From: Cardiocondyla obscurior
Taxonomy: Eukaryota > Arthropoda > Insecta > Hymenoptera > Formicidae
Length of the DNA: 64,000 nt
Direction: 5' to 3'
NCBI RefSeq assembly: GCF_019399895.1
Contig: NC_091884.1
Location: 3,040,501-3,104,500, forward strand
Shown: positions 20,556 to 31,790 of the stretch, one piece after another
How the letters are laid out: each line of letters opens with the position of its first letter
Numbering within the stretch: position 1 is the stretch's first letter
The notes under the pieces: generated by a model
The model's input: only the letters and a program-made list of their open reading frames with translations
Databases searched by the model: none
What the model was told of the DNA's origin: nothing
Position numbers and translations under genes: made by a program

Positions 20556-21489
20556 TTTTTATTTGTTATTGTTACAACTACTTATGTTTGTAGAAGTAAG
20601 TTAGCATGTAAAGCGGGCTGACGTATTTGTTACGTCCTCGGACTCCACATCTCCTTTTTTCCGACACGCGTTCAATAAATTAGATAAAAAAGAGTAAACC
20701 GTGACTATTTGGTGACGAGAGAGAACTTCCAAGCTTTCAGAAGAAATAATTTACACTCTGAAATTCTTATCGCCGGATGCTTAAATGAAACTTAGAACAA
20801 TCACAGCATAGATACCAACGGGAAATATAAACAGAAGACTCTTTAAAGAATATTAGAAGGAACCTAAAACAATTTGGAATCGAAATCAAATATCTGGCGA
20901 TAAGTGAAGCACTTGAGACCGCGACTACGAAACGTAAGTAAAGAGGGTGAAAGCTCCACAGTCATAAGAATATGACACGCGACCGGATCCCATAAACAAA
21001 CGCGACCCGGTGATAACGAAAGGGGGGTCCTTAGGAATTTTTCCTCGACTATTAATGACAATATTCTGGAAGGTTGGAAGGGGAAGCCATGCGGGCGGAG
21101 TTTCGTACAACCGAGTTTTTTCTCTCGAGCCAATAGATATCGGGAACTCCTCACCACTAATTAAAAAAGCTAAGGATGAAAACTAGAGCTTAAGAAAATC
21201 AGAGAAGGGATAAGATCGGAGTAACCAATAATTAAGAAAAAGGAAAAGTGGAGGGACATGGCCGCCAAATCAGAGCACTGACTTTTCCAAAAATGGAAAT
21301 CCGGCGCTAGCCCACCCCTTTTCCGAGGTTATTAAACCGCGTGTTTCTGCGGGACTCGCTCTCATTCAGTCTCTGAATTTTTCCACGATAATATCATTGT
21401 ACTGTGTGTGACTTGTGACCCTCTGCTGAGCCGATCTTAATAAAGAAGTTGCAAGGGACTCGTCCAAGAGCAACCGAAGACATCGAAAA

Positions 21490-21896
21490 GTAAGTCTCAT
21501 TATTTCATTTAACCTCATTACTCTCTCCCCCTTTTTAAATGATTCCACTAAAATTCTAAAGTTCTAAAATTCTTATTCTTGAAAAATGAATGACGTGGGT
21601 TTTGCCAGGGTGCCGTTTGCGCTTACCGAAGTAGGTATCTCTCTAGTATCCTTTGGATTCTCCCTTGATTCGGTTCGGTTAATGGGTCTCCTCCTGTCAG
21701 AGGTTACGATATGCTGCCAGTAAATGGTGACTATCTAAACCTTAGCTCGAGTGATGGCCTATCCGGACAGAGGTACCGGGAGAAGTTTCGAAGCGATCTA
21801 TTGAGAGATCCGGAAGGAGGAATGCGGCGTGTTGCCCTGACATATTTCCCGCTTTAATCATTTTATTAAAATCAAACTCAAATTGATACCTTTTAG
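21490..21896 (+). other. Intron of LTR gene copy B; splicing creates the ATG
   Basis: Donor GAAAA|GTAAGTCTCA at 21489/21490; acceptor CCTTTTAG|TGGAATC at 21896/21897. The joined sequence GAAAATGGAATC supplies the ATG, exactly as in copy A, although the intron interiors differ. Confidence 0.75.
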
Positions 21897-22714
21897 TGGA
21901 ATCAAGAAATCTTCGATCCATCAAGAAAAGCCGCGCCCGAAGAAATCGCAAAATACGCGAGTTGCGAGAACTGGTTCAAAGCTTCTTTGTCCAGTTCTTA
22001 TTCGCGGCAGCGCCAAGGGAGGTCACACCGGAACCTCCGAAACTCAGAACTGAGCGTTCATGGTCTCCTCCGCCTTCCGTCCCTCCCAACTCGCCAATTA
22101 GCCACGAAGATTTAGAAACGGAAGAGAATACTCCGGGGCGAACACCATCGCCGTCGCGTCCGAGATCGACCTCGCCCCCTCAACCTGAGCCGGAGCTGTT
22201 CCGCCCCACTACTCCCTCCTATACTCCGGACGTTTCTTTGAACTCGTCCGGACCTTCTCCTGGAGTTGCTCCTCAGGCATGCTCTTCTCCCGTCCGGTCA
22301 CCGACTCCTTACCCTGGGGAACCCGAGGAGGTCGACTCTTTTGCTGAAGATGAGACCATCTCTTGGCATGAGCCTGACAGCCCGGAACGTTCCCCTTCCC
22401 CCGTCCCGAGCGTAGAGTTCGTGGAGGAGCAAGAGGAACAGAGAGAAGTCGTAGATCCTCTCCTCGAACTCCTCCGGAGCACCTGCACTCCGTGGACGGA
22501 TCCCGTCCCCGAAAGGGCCTATACAATAGGCCCTGATTCCTTTGATCCCGAGGAGATCAGGAGGGAAGCCAGGAGGGCGACTCCTGACCATAATATCCTC
22601 ATTTACTATCCCGGAGTAGAACATCCCTTCCTGGCTCCGATCAGGTTGATCGACAGGGTATTCCCGAGGTCGACGGCTCGGATAACAGAAATCATAGAAA
22701 TAAATCTAGAATAA
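21897..22714 (+). CDS. LTR-encoded protein of unknown function (copy B)
   Basis: About 272 residues, intact, homologous to 13391-14229. It has a basic N-terminus with KKSRARRNRKIRELREL, a segment ending LFAAAP, a Pro/Ser/Glu-rich centre with LFRPTTPSYT and ACSSP shared by both copies, and a conserved C-terminal domain (CTPWTDPVPERAY, EEIRR, YYPGVEHPFLAP, VFPRSTAR). In the codons around REV.DPLLELL to PERA I count about ten synonymous changes against two or three replacements between copies. No signal peptide or membrane helix. The family is unknown to me. Confidence 0.75.
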
Positions 22715-23257
22715 TGTTCACCAATCGTTATTATTATTGTTAGTTTTTTTATTATTTTATTCGTAATTCATTTTCTTTCATTCTTTTTTTTTATTTTTAA
22801 AAAATGTTTAAATTATATCTTTTATTAAGCCCTCTTCCTCTTTCTTTTTACCTCATAATCTCTTTAAATTCATTTAATCTATTTTTCTATTCAAAATTTG
22901 TATTCTAATTAAGATTAAAATTACGCATTTCATTACTGGAATTTCTGAATCAGTTATTTATTTTTAACCCTGGTATCCTTGTTGCGAAAACCACCTCTGG
23001 TTCTATCCCAGGGAATAAGAATTAAATTTCTTTCCCTAAAAAGAACAAATATTACGCACTAGTTCCTCCACTCAACCGACTCGAACCCATTCCTAGTGCG
23101 TTTACGCGTGGCCCTCTAAATACGCGCCACGCAAGGATCGGCTGTTACGTCGCTCTCCAAGCCATTTCCTCCTCTTTACCTACTCTCGTGCCTTTTTCCT
23201 AAGCATCCGAGTAACGGTGAATGAACCCATTCAAAATTCCCAACCTCTGACGTAACA
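22715..23257 (+). other. 3' part of LTR B
   Basis: T-rich, then the conserved block GGTTCTATCCCAGGGAATAAGAATTAAA and a GC-richer tail ending in the LTR terminus. No ORF. A poly(A) signal is not clear (ATTAAA near 23012). Confidence 0.4.
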
Positions 23258-23508
23258 TATTTATGCGCGAGAGAATGTTTTGAGAATAAGAGACAATTGG
23301 TAAGCGACTCGACAGGTTTTTGTTATTGGCCGGCGCGAAGCGCGCCGAGACGAGAGAACGCAGTTATCGAGTAGCAACCGAGCAAGCAGCACGACGATTG
23401 AGTTTAATAAAGTATTTTATATCTGCATTATTGGTCTTGAGAACTATAAACCTTACATCTCAAAAGTGGGATAATCTGAAAAAAAACACGCACGTGCTAC
23501 GATCGGCT

Positions 23509-24395
23509 ATGGGAACCCCACAAGGACGACGACGTGATCGAGACAACGGCGGAAGTCGATCTCGAAAGAAAGATCGACGTCGTAATAACCACAAGAGAAG
23601 CCATGAGAGTGAGAATAGCGATGGGACAACGAGAGGACGTCGTCATCGACGAGATCAACGTGAGGGGCGCAGTCGAGGTTATGAGGAACCCTACGACGGT
23701 GATGAGTATCGTAACCGACGACGAGAGCGAGGGCGCAGTGAGGGGCGCCGTCAAAGAGACGAACGTAGTTCGAGACGACAAGGAAGCAGCGATAGCGGTG
23801 CAGGCGGCAGTCGAGAACGAGGACGCAGCAAGAGGCGCAGTCGAAGCAGCGGGCATGGTACGAGTCGTCGGGGAAGCCACGAAGGCAGGGAGAGTCGTCG
23901 TCGAGAGCGAGGTCGCGGTGTAAGGCACCGCCAAGTCCAGGTCGGGAAACGGAACGACGGGAAAATTGCGGACGTGGTACGAGCTCTCTCCGAGGCGGCG
24001 AACAACGCGGGAGTCTACAACCAGGATATGAAGAGTCGTCGGGTGCTGATGAATATGCAAGGCGAAATAACTTAAGCGGCGAAAACAATTCGCGAGTTTT
24101 TTTTACCGAACTAGTAGCGGCGTTAAAGCAAAACCGTCTAGAGGGAAATAAATTTCCCATGATAGGTAACGTTGTGTCAGAATTCGACCAGATGAACAAA
24201 AGCCAGACAATCCACAACTGGTTAAATAAAGTTGACAAGTGCGCAAAATTATATAGGTGGAATAATGAACAGATAATACATTATGCCATGCCGAAGCTCG
24301 TAGGTGTTGCCAAAACGTGGTATCAATCGCTGCCAACGGTGTCATATTTGTGGGCACAGTGGAAAGAAAAATTAATAGTCATTTCCGAGCAGTGA
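23509..24395 (+). pseudogene. G1 gag, N-terminal and first capsid part
   Basis: Starts at ATG 23509 (MGTPQGRRRDRD). The first 190 residues are an extreme Arg/Glu/Ser-rich low-complexity region (RS/RE repeats), unusual for gag and probably nucleic-acid binding. A frameshift in the T-run near 24106-24113 moves the frame; then a retrotransposon capsid-type segment follows (HNWLNKVDKCAKLYRWN, near 24218). A second frameshift near 24390 separates it from the rest. Confidence 0.7.
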
Positions 24396-24402
24396 TGATT
24401 AC

Positions 24403-25033
24403 GTGGAAATATTGAGTGAAATGTTGGCTAAACGAACACGTTATGACAAGTCATTAGAAATTTACTTTTATGAAAAAATTAATTTGTTACACCGGTTGGA
24501 AATAAAAGGAAAACGAGCGGTGGATTGTTTGGTACACGGGGTAGAAGATCGTTCGGTGCGATTAAGCGCTAAGGCGGCAAAATGCGAGGAGCCTGAACAA
24601 GTTTTAAAATTTTTCCAATCGGTTAAACAGAGACTGCGCGAATTTGATAAAAACAGGAATGCATCGCATAAGATAAATGAACCCGTAATAAGTAATGAAA
24701 ATACGAGCTCGACGAATAGTAGTGTCGGGATAAAAAAACCATCGATGGCATCGCAGGTGATTTGTTACAATTGTAATGAACAAGGCCACTATAGTTTTAA
24801 ATGCACTAAGAAAATTATAAAATGTACAGTATGTAACAAGTTAGGACATTTGACCATAAATTGCTCGAAATTGCCCTCCGATGTCAAGAACGCTGACGTT
24901 AAAGAAAAAGCAGTAATGTTAGTTAAAATGGGAAATATGAGCAACAATAAATATAAGCTAAATGTGGAAATAAATGGTCAACCGATGGTAGGATACGTGG
25001 ACCTCGGCAGCGAGTGTACATTGTTAAGGGGGT
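24403..25033 (+). pseudogene. G1 gag C-terminus (two CCHC knuckles) and start of protease
   Basis: A helical capsid region is followed by two zinc knuckles, C-x2-C-x4-H-x4-C at CYNCNEQGHYSFKC (near 24765) and CTVCNKLGHLTINC, which bind RNA. The frame then enters a retropepsin-like start (VGYVDLGSECTLL; the usual D-S/T-G is D-L-G here). The TTAA-target transposon interrupts it at 25024-25027, and coding resumes at 28427. Confidence 0.75.
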
Positions 25034-25465
25034 ATTCTAGTGTAGAATTTTAAAAAAATCAAAAATTTTTTTTTGATATTTCGAAAGTGTAGACATTCAA
25101 GAATATGCCATTAAAAGGATTTTTCAAAATTCCTATTATTTAATAAGTTATAGCTGTTTTTGTGACATTGCATCGGTTCCGGTCTTATTTGCATTAGTGA
25201 ACAAAAGACGGTAAGCGTTCCCGGATCGTTACGGATTAATAACTCTCTTAAAATCTTTATTGTATAGTATTTCTCTGAAATTTATATTTAATTGAAAGCC
25301 ATAGAAACGAGTTTTGCTGAAATATTCTCCTTTTAGTTTTATTTTAAGTTAGTTTTGAGCTAACCTTCGTACTGAGTGGACGTGCTAAACCTTGACAACG
25401 TGTTCAAAATTTTTCAAGTGAAAATTATTTCGTAAATTGTGAATTGTGAATTTATTTATAGTGTC

Positions 25466-27814
25466 ATGGATAAGAAATTTTCAAAATTTAGTTCTTTACG
25501 GCCATGCAGATCAAAAAAGAGAAAATTTTCCGGTAATCAATTTACTGCAGAAACAGAAACCAGTTTCATTAGTGCATCTGCAGCAAAATTAAAACATTCG
25601 CAGGATGAGGAAGTTATTATTAATAACAATTACGGTTATTGTATTTTAGAATTTTTTTCTGTTTTTACCACGCTTTCAACATTGATCTTGTGTTCAACAT
25701 GTAAGAAAGAAATAAAATTTAGTCGTGCAGCTGCTCGTGGATTAGGGTTCAAAATTGCTTTACAATGTGAGTGTGAGTTAGTAAGATATATTCAATCATC
25801 GCCCTTTATAAATGTTCCGGCAAATTCTAGGTTCGTAGGAATGAGGTGAATGAGTTGGAAAAGGATGATTTACTTTTAATGCGTTCTCGAAAATTATGCA
25901 CTTTATTTTTAAATTGTTGAATACAAATTTCACAAACGCGAGCCACGCGAATTTGAAGCAAGCGCGAAACGCGTAAGTGAAGATGCAAGCACACAATTGC
26001 TTTTAAAATATAGTTAAAATCGTTACGATAAAATTGCATGAAGTGTCTTCGAGCAAGACTCAGGGGATACTGACGCTACTAGCAGATCGACGACAAGTGC
26101 TTAGCACAAGTTCTTTGTTTTAGCGAGGACGCAATCCCGGGGTTTCCGGCGATCTTAGAATCCGCAGGATCGTCTTGCGTTGCTAGCCGGATATTATAGT
26201 TTCTAATTTCACGATTGTTCGTGACGTTAGCCAGAAAATGGCACTGCGTATTTGCAGATCGTTATCAAGACACAATACGTGCTTAATCTTTGTCTGATGA
26301 AACAAAGAAAGGGCTAGCAGTAAGCGCGATTTATTTAAAGTGCGTATTGAGTGACGCGACGGCGCCGGGAAGGCTAGGAATTCGTCTCCGTTAATCATTA
26401 ATTATTTAAAACTTATACAATAAATAAAGCATTCGAAGTAAATCGTAGAATTGTAGCAGCTATGAGATTGCTAGGAGTTGGAAGAGAAGGTATAAACATA
26501 TTTTGTAGTATAATGGACATTTGTCAAGGCTTGACCATTGGTACATATTACAGTTGCCTTGACAATTTATATACGGCCGCTTCAGCGGTTTACGATCTAG
26601 TTATTTCAAAAGCCGTAAGAGAAGAAAAGGAATTAATAGAAGAGTCTGATCCTCACGCTAATCCTAATCATTTGACTGTTTCAGGCGATGGCACGTGGAA
26701 AAAACGAGGCTTTAATTCTCTCTTTGGTGTTACTACGCTCGTCGGCAAGTACAGTAAAAAAGTTGTTGATACGGTGGTAAAATCAAGTTTTTGTCAAGGG
26801 TGTAATCTATGGAAACACAAAAAAAATAATGACATCGAAGCTTATCAAGATTAGTACGAAGAGCATGAAAAAGTCTGTACTATAAATCATAAAGGAAGCG
26901 CCGGAAAAATGAAGGTTGACGCGGTTATTGAAATGTTTGGGGGGTCACAAATCAAGCATAATGCCAAATATGTCCGATATATCGGAGATGGTGATTCAAA
27001 AGCTTTCAAAGGCATTCTTGATATAAACCCCTACGATGATAACCCGATAGTAGAAAAAAAGGAGTGTGTTGGGCATGTTCAAAAACGCATGGGTTCACGG
27101 TTACGTAAAGCAAAAAAAGAGAATAAAGGTATTGGTGGCAGAGGCGCTGGTAAACTCACTGATAAGCTAATCAATGAATTATCTTTATATTATGGTTTGG
27201 CCATTCGTCGCAATCCAAATTCTGTTGAAGACATGAAGAGAGATGTGTGGGCAACTTATTATCATAAAATTTCAATCAACGAAAATCTTCAACACATGAA
27301 TTGTTCGCCTAGTTGGTGCAAGTATCTAAAGGCAATAGAAGACGGCACTATTGATGAATTTGACCACGAAAATCCTTCTCTAAGTGACAACGTTTTACGA
27401 GTAATAAAACCAATCTACGAAAGTTTATCAGCTGATAGTTTATTGGAACGATGTTTGGGTTCTGAAACCCAAAATAATAACGAATCTTTAAACTCGTTAA
27501 TATGGACGTTCGCTCCAAAGCACATTCACGCTGGACCAAAAACAGTTGAAATTGCCACTTTCTTCGCAGTTAGTATTTTTAATGAAGGTTTTATACCCAT
27601 ATTAAAAATGTTAGAAGTTATGGGAATCACGATTGACCCAGATGCTAATGCTTTTGTAGCGCGACGAAACGATGCGCGTATCGAGCGCTCGGAATTCCGG
27701 ACTTCAGAGGTTTCAAAAGAGGGTAGAACTGCTCGTCTTCACCAGAGAACATCAGAAAATGAGGATTTTGAAGTACAGGAAGGTTTCCTATATGAAGCAG
27801 GTATTGCCGATTAA
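25466..27814 (+). pseudogene. Kolobok/Mutator-like transposase, broken
   Basis: The N-terminal part is 25466-25831 (from MDKKFSKF; Cys motif CSTCKK). It is interrupted by about 0.58 kb (25832-26411) that is either an intron or an insertion. The main part runs 26412-27814. Catalytic-type motifs are SGDGTWKKRG (first D), YIGDGDSKAFKG (second D), ECVGHVQKRMG, and NNNESLNSLIW (probable E). A conserved C-x2-C..H..C region (FCQGCNLW...EHEKVC) is present. A TAG at 26852-26854 falls where relatives have Trp. It would cut and reinsert the element at TTAA. Confidence 0.75.
25832..26411 (+). other. Interruption of transposase (intron or insertion)
   Basis: About 580 bp without homology to the transposase lie between the codons for PANSR and AFEVNRR. 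A GT (GTTCGT) is at the left edge but no good acceptor AG is in frame at the right edge, and I see no clear target duplication. Undecided. Confidence 0.4.
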
Positions 27815-28422
27815 GAATATATAAGGATTCTGTACCATTATATAAAGAAAATTGCCGAAAACTTGTCTCAAAACTTCGAACGCGTTTTTCTAGAAACTAC
27901 TTTTTTTGAGCTGGTGGTAACAATATCTCGAGTTCTAATTAACCGATTTACTTCAAATTTGGAGAAGATGTTTTTTATACATCCCTTTCTAACTTGGACC
28001 TTGCCCAAAGCTATAACTTTTTATTTTGTATTTTTAAAAAATTCGAAATTGTTAAAAAAAAAAAAAAAAAAAAAATTTTTTTTTCAAACAGCCGCTATTT
28101 TATAAAAAATTTTTTTTTTTACTTGTTCAAGAGTCATGTGATAGCGACATCTATAATAATGAAAAATCCGTCTGTTTTTTATTTTTTAGATTACCAGAAG
28201 GGTTGAAATCATTTACGCCAAGGCACCCTTTTTTTTTTAGACCCCCCACTTAGTTCATAATTTTGTGAATTTTAATTTTTTTTTTTTGGTTAATTTTTTT
28301 ATGTAATAATAAAACATCAATAAACAAATGATAAAAAAATGGATGTAAAAATATTTTTTGTTTCCTTTGTACAGCGCTTCAAAAACCGTGCAAAATTCAT
28401 GCCTCTACACTAGATTACCCCC
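27815..28422 (+). other. 3' non-coding part of the TTAA transposon
   Basis: Contains an A-run of about 23 followed by a T-run (28053-28085) and other T-runs. No gene. Confidence 0.6.
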
Positions 28423-28426
28423 TTAA

Positions 28427-29949
28427 GACATAAGGAAGCGATTAGGTTAGGAATTAAATGGTCTAATGAAAATTTACCGATTATGCGAGGGATAGGTAAC
28501 AGTGCCGTAATGCCAATAGGCTTAGCCAAGGTCCTTATTAAAATTTGCGATATTAGTGAAATGGTCGGTGTCTATATTGTAGATGACGAAGTAATCGGCC
28601 ACGATGTTCTGGTGGGATACAGTTTCACAGAAAAACCGGGGATAGTTATAACAAAAACGGCAGACTCTTTATTATTTGAACGAAAACTAACTTCTAAAAT
28701 ACATTTAAAAGTACTACAAGAAAACGAAATACAACCCGGAGAAATGATGCCAATTACAGTTAGTTCGGGAGACACGTATACGGGAAGCGTGTACGTGAGA
28801 GGATCGTTGCGTGGAATACGCGACAGCGAGTATTATTTGATGCCGGGCGATTATGAAATGCGAAACAGGAAGGGAAGATTGCTTGTGCAAAACGTCTTTA
28901 AAAGAAAAATTAATTTAATAAAGTCATCGCTAATCACTCGCGCGATATCCAATTTAGAATACAAAAATGTTAGAATTTTCGAGTTTGAAGATGCGGAAAA
29001 TAATGCAATTCTGAATCACGGCAAACAGTTAACAGAGCGGGAGATACTGGAATTAAGAATATTGTTGACAAAGTACGAAAAAGGATTTTCACGAAATTTA
29101 AGAGAATTAGGATTTACTCAAGTTACCCGGATGGAAATAGAATTGACAGATGAAAAACCGGTGGTGTACCGCCCATATCGTTTGGCAAACCCGGAACGAA
29201 AATTAGTACGCGAAATGATACAGGAAATGATTGACGCTGATATAATATGTGAATCAAATTCTTCTTACGCAAGTCCGATATTGCTCGTGAAAAAGAAAAC
29301 TGGCGAGAAAAGATTATGCGTGGATTATCGAGCATTAAATCGCAATACGCGTAAGAAACATTATCCGTTGCCATTGATCGACGATCAACTAGATTTGTTA
29401 GCGGAAAATTCGCTCTTCATTACATTAGACTTAGCATCTGGTTACTATCAGATTCCAATTGAGTCGGCCTCTCAAGATAAGACGGCATTTGTTACTCCTG
29501 ACGGCCAGTACCAATTTAAGCGCATGCCGTTCGGATTGGCAAACGCGCCATCGGTGTTTCAAAGAACGATGAATAAAGTTCTGGCAGAGGTAAAAAATAA
29601 ATTCGCTCTAATTTACATGGACGACATTTTGATACCCGCGAGTACATTCATAAAAGGACTTGAACGTCTTGAACAAGTTTTAAAATTAATTTGCGAAAGT
29701 GGATTAACTCTAAATTTAAGTAAGTGTAGTTTTTTTTATGAGACAATAGATTTCTTAGGGTTTAAGGTAAACAAAAATGGAATTCGACCCGGAGCGCGAA
29801 AGATTGTAGCGGTTTCAAATTTTCCGGTTCCGCGGAACGTCCACGAAGTAAGGCAGTTTATCGGTCTCGCGAGTTTCTTCAGGAGGTTCGTCAGGGACTT
29901 TGCCATCTTAGCGAGGCCATTGACGGAATCTTCTGAGAAACAATATTAA
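28427..29949 (+). pseudogene. G1 pol: protease end and reverse transcriptase
   Basis: Continues the protease frame (HKEAIRLG...IGHDVLVGYSF), then the RT: FVTPDGQYQFKRMPFGLANAPS palm motif and catalytic YMDDIL at about 29615, then the connection to RNase H. The frame is lost near 29930 (RPLTES...), where homology moves +1. It copies the element RNA into DNA; a Ty3-type domain order. Confidence 0.85.
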
Positions 29950-31790
29950 ATGGAATTGGAGCGAAGAACAGAGTAAAGCGTTTAACATATTAAAAGAAAA
30001 ATTAATAGAAAGACCGATAATGGCATTGTATGATGCGAAATTGGAGATGGAATTACACACGGACGCGTCGAAATTAGGAATAGCCGGTATCCTTATGCAA
30101 CAAAATGAAAAGGGAGTGATGAAGACTGTCTCTTATTATAGCAGGAAAACGACAGATGACGAACAGAAAATGCACTCTTTTGATTTAGAGACACTTGCGG
30201 TAGTAGCCTCGTTGCATCGTTTTCGAGTCTATCTGTTAGGCATAAAATTCAAGATAGTTACTGACTGTAATGCATTACGAGCCACGTTAACGAAGCGCGA
30301 TATTCTTCCACGCGTCGCGAGATGGTGGATACAATTTTAAGAATATGATTGTGAAATTGAATATAGACCGGGATCGCGTATGTCACACGTTGACGCTCTA
30401 AGCCGCAACCCGGCGGAAAAACTAAATGAAACGGAGGAAAGATGCGTGTTTGATGTACTGCAGGTAAATACAAAGAATTGGAAAGCAACTGTTCAAAACG
30501 CGGATGAAGAAATTAGAAAAATTAGAGAGATATTAGAAAGCGGAGAAAAAGAGCATGTAGCAGACATATACAAAAGCTATAAGATAAAAGGAAACTATGT
30601 ATATAAAATAACTAAACACGGAATTAAATGAATTGTGCCGAAAGAGGTCAGGTGGCAGGTGGTACGCATGATTCACGATGGGGCGGGACACTTTGGTTTC
30701 GAAAAAACATTAAGTCGTATACAGAAGTCATTCTGGTTCTCGAAAATGTGTAGGTTTATAAAAAAATATGTATCGGCATGTCTTGAACGTGCACATCATA
30801 AAGCACCTGGCGGACTTAAAGAAGAGCTGTTACACCCAATACCGAAAATAGAAATACCATTCCATACATTGCATGCAGATCATTTAGGTCCATTTATCCG
30901 AAGTAAGAAAGGAAACACATATCTTTTAGTAATAGTCGATTCATTCACAAAATATGTAACTGTTCCGTCGTACAGCACTAACACTTTTGTGTTAACACTG
31001 TTGGTTCAATTAATTCAACAAAATGTCTTGACTCAATATAAGTTTATTCAACAAACAAAAAAAAACACAATATTGTTCGTCCGATTCAACGTCCATGGTC
31101 ACGCGACGACGCCTGGGGGCCAAGCCCTGAGTCGCGTATAAGTAGTTAATATTTCGTACTATTTTCTCGAGACCGATGTGACACGCAAGAGCGAATGCTA
31201 GCTACTACTTTCCGGGCCGTCCGCGATTTTGCAAAGGCTGATGTTAAATCTCCTATTGGTGGATAATTTCCACGTGACCTATAGATCATTGGCTGTTACC
31301 AATTCTTTGATCTAAACTCCGCCGCATTCGGAGATGTCTTTATGATTTGGCGGAGTTCGGTACGCTTTGACGCGGCGAAGTTGAAGAAACGCCGAAAGGA
31401 CGCCGATATCTCCTTTTGAGTCGCCGCCGAAGGCTCTTGCGCGTGCATGTCTCGACTAGCGATATTCATGTACAGAACAGTAACGATAAAGGCGGTCCGA
31501 GATACGAAAACTGCGACGGCTATTAAAATATTCAATGAATATTTTGGATACTTTGGAACACCGAATCGTTTAATCACGGACAGAGGCACTTGTTTTACGA
31601 GCTCGAAGTTTGAATCATTTATTCAAAGATTAAAAATAAAACATATATTAAATGCAGTTGCTACTCCTCGAGCAAACGGTCAGGTGGAACGTTATAATCG
31701 CACTATAATAAATGCGCTTGGTACCCGATGCCACAACGAGAAGGATAATGAATGGGATGAACACGTAAATGAAATTCAGTTAAGCATAAA
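29950..31790 (+). pseudogene. G1 pol: RNase H and integrase, broken
   Basis: RNase H (LHTDASKLGIAG, first D; VTDCNALRA) runs in one frame from about 29950, with stops TAA at 30338 and TGA at 30629. Integrase follows: an H-x-G-x2-G type zinc-region start (HDGAGHFGFEK), core D in LHADHLGPF, then solo LTR 30961-31479, then the second D (TDRGTCF) and E (NGQVERYNRT). Chopping out the LTR plus one GTAAC restores the frame. At about 31785 it merges with another element. Confidence 0.8.
30961..31479. mobile_element. Solo LTR, 519 bp, TSD GTAAC
   Basis: TGTTCCGTCG...GTACAGAACA between GTAAC at 30956-30960 and 31480-31484, inside the integrase of G1. No relative elsewhere in the window that I can see. 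It creates a false ORF tail and a false start at 31447. Confidence 0.9.

Larger units (their letters stand above)
17801..20569 (+). mobile_element. PIF/Harbinger-type DNA transposon, 3' end lost
   Basis: The left end probably lies at TTA|AGGCCGGAATCCATAAACG (about 17800), in keeping with the 3-bp TTA/TAA target of this superfamily. It contains a HARBI1-like transposase pseudogene on plus and the C-terminal coiled coil of the accessory gene on minus, the usual two-gene layout. A Ty3 LTR (TGTTACAACTA at 20570) cuts the accessory gene. Boundaries are approximate. Confidence 0.7.
20628..23257 (+). mobile_element. Solo LTR of 2.6 kb carrying a spliced ORF, TSD TATT
   Basis: TGTTACGTC...GACGTAACA with TATT at 20624-20627 and 23258-23261. 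Same family as 12048-14794. Inserted in the 5' LTR of G1. It has its own TATA-like box (TTATTAAACC, about 21333), initiator, splice donor, ORF and downstream CTGGTTCTATCCCAGGGAATAAG block. Confidence 0.85.
20570..23457 (+). repeat. 5' LTR of G1 (split by solo LTR B)
   Basis: The left piece 20570-20627 (TGTTACAACTA...) and right piece 23258-23457 (...AACCTTACA) together make a TG..CA unit of about 258 bp with a GAGTTTAATAAAG poly(A)-like block near 23399. Following bases, TCTCAAAAGTGGGATAATCTG, would be the primer-site region; I cannot assign the tRNA. The ends are a best guess, as no second LTR of G1 remains. Confidence 0.5.
25028..28422 (+). mobile_element. TTAA-target DNA transposon (Kolobok-type), TIR and TSD present
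   Basis: Perfect TTAA duplications (25024-25027, 28423-28426) flank short inverted ends GGGGGTATTCTAGTGTAGA and GGGGGTAATCTAGTGTAGA. It encodes a transposase of the Mutator-like transposase domain type (PF20700), not a piggyBac transposase. TTAA targets with such a transposase fit the Kolobok superfamily. It lies inside the protease of G1; excising it restores the G1 frame. Long A/T runs lie at 28055-28085. Confidence 0.8.
20570..31790 (+). mobile_element. Ty3/gypsy element 'G1', interrupted by three insertions
   Basis: Gag, protease, RT, RNase H and integrase are on plus. Insertions are solo LTR 20628-23257 (in its 5' LTR), a TTAA-target transposon 25028-28422 (in protease) and solo LTR 30961-31479 (in integrase). 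At each, removing the insert and one target duplication restores the surrounding sequence. The 3' end is lost: at about 31790 the integrase frame runs directly into another element. Several frameshifts and stops show it is dead. Confidence 0.85.

Noticed and set aside
12048..23257. The two 2.6-2.7-kb repeats as 5' and 3' LTR of one element
   Set aside because: Each has its own, different 4-bp duplication (ATTC and TATT) and the sequence between them is other elements.
23497..24238. Overlapping long minus-strand ORFs
   Set aside because: Mirror of the Arg-rich repeat of gag; composition only.
25028..28422. piggyBac transposon (because of TTAA)
   Set aside because: The transposase has no piggyBac features; it is of the PF20700 type.
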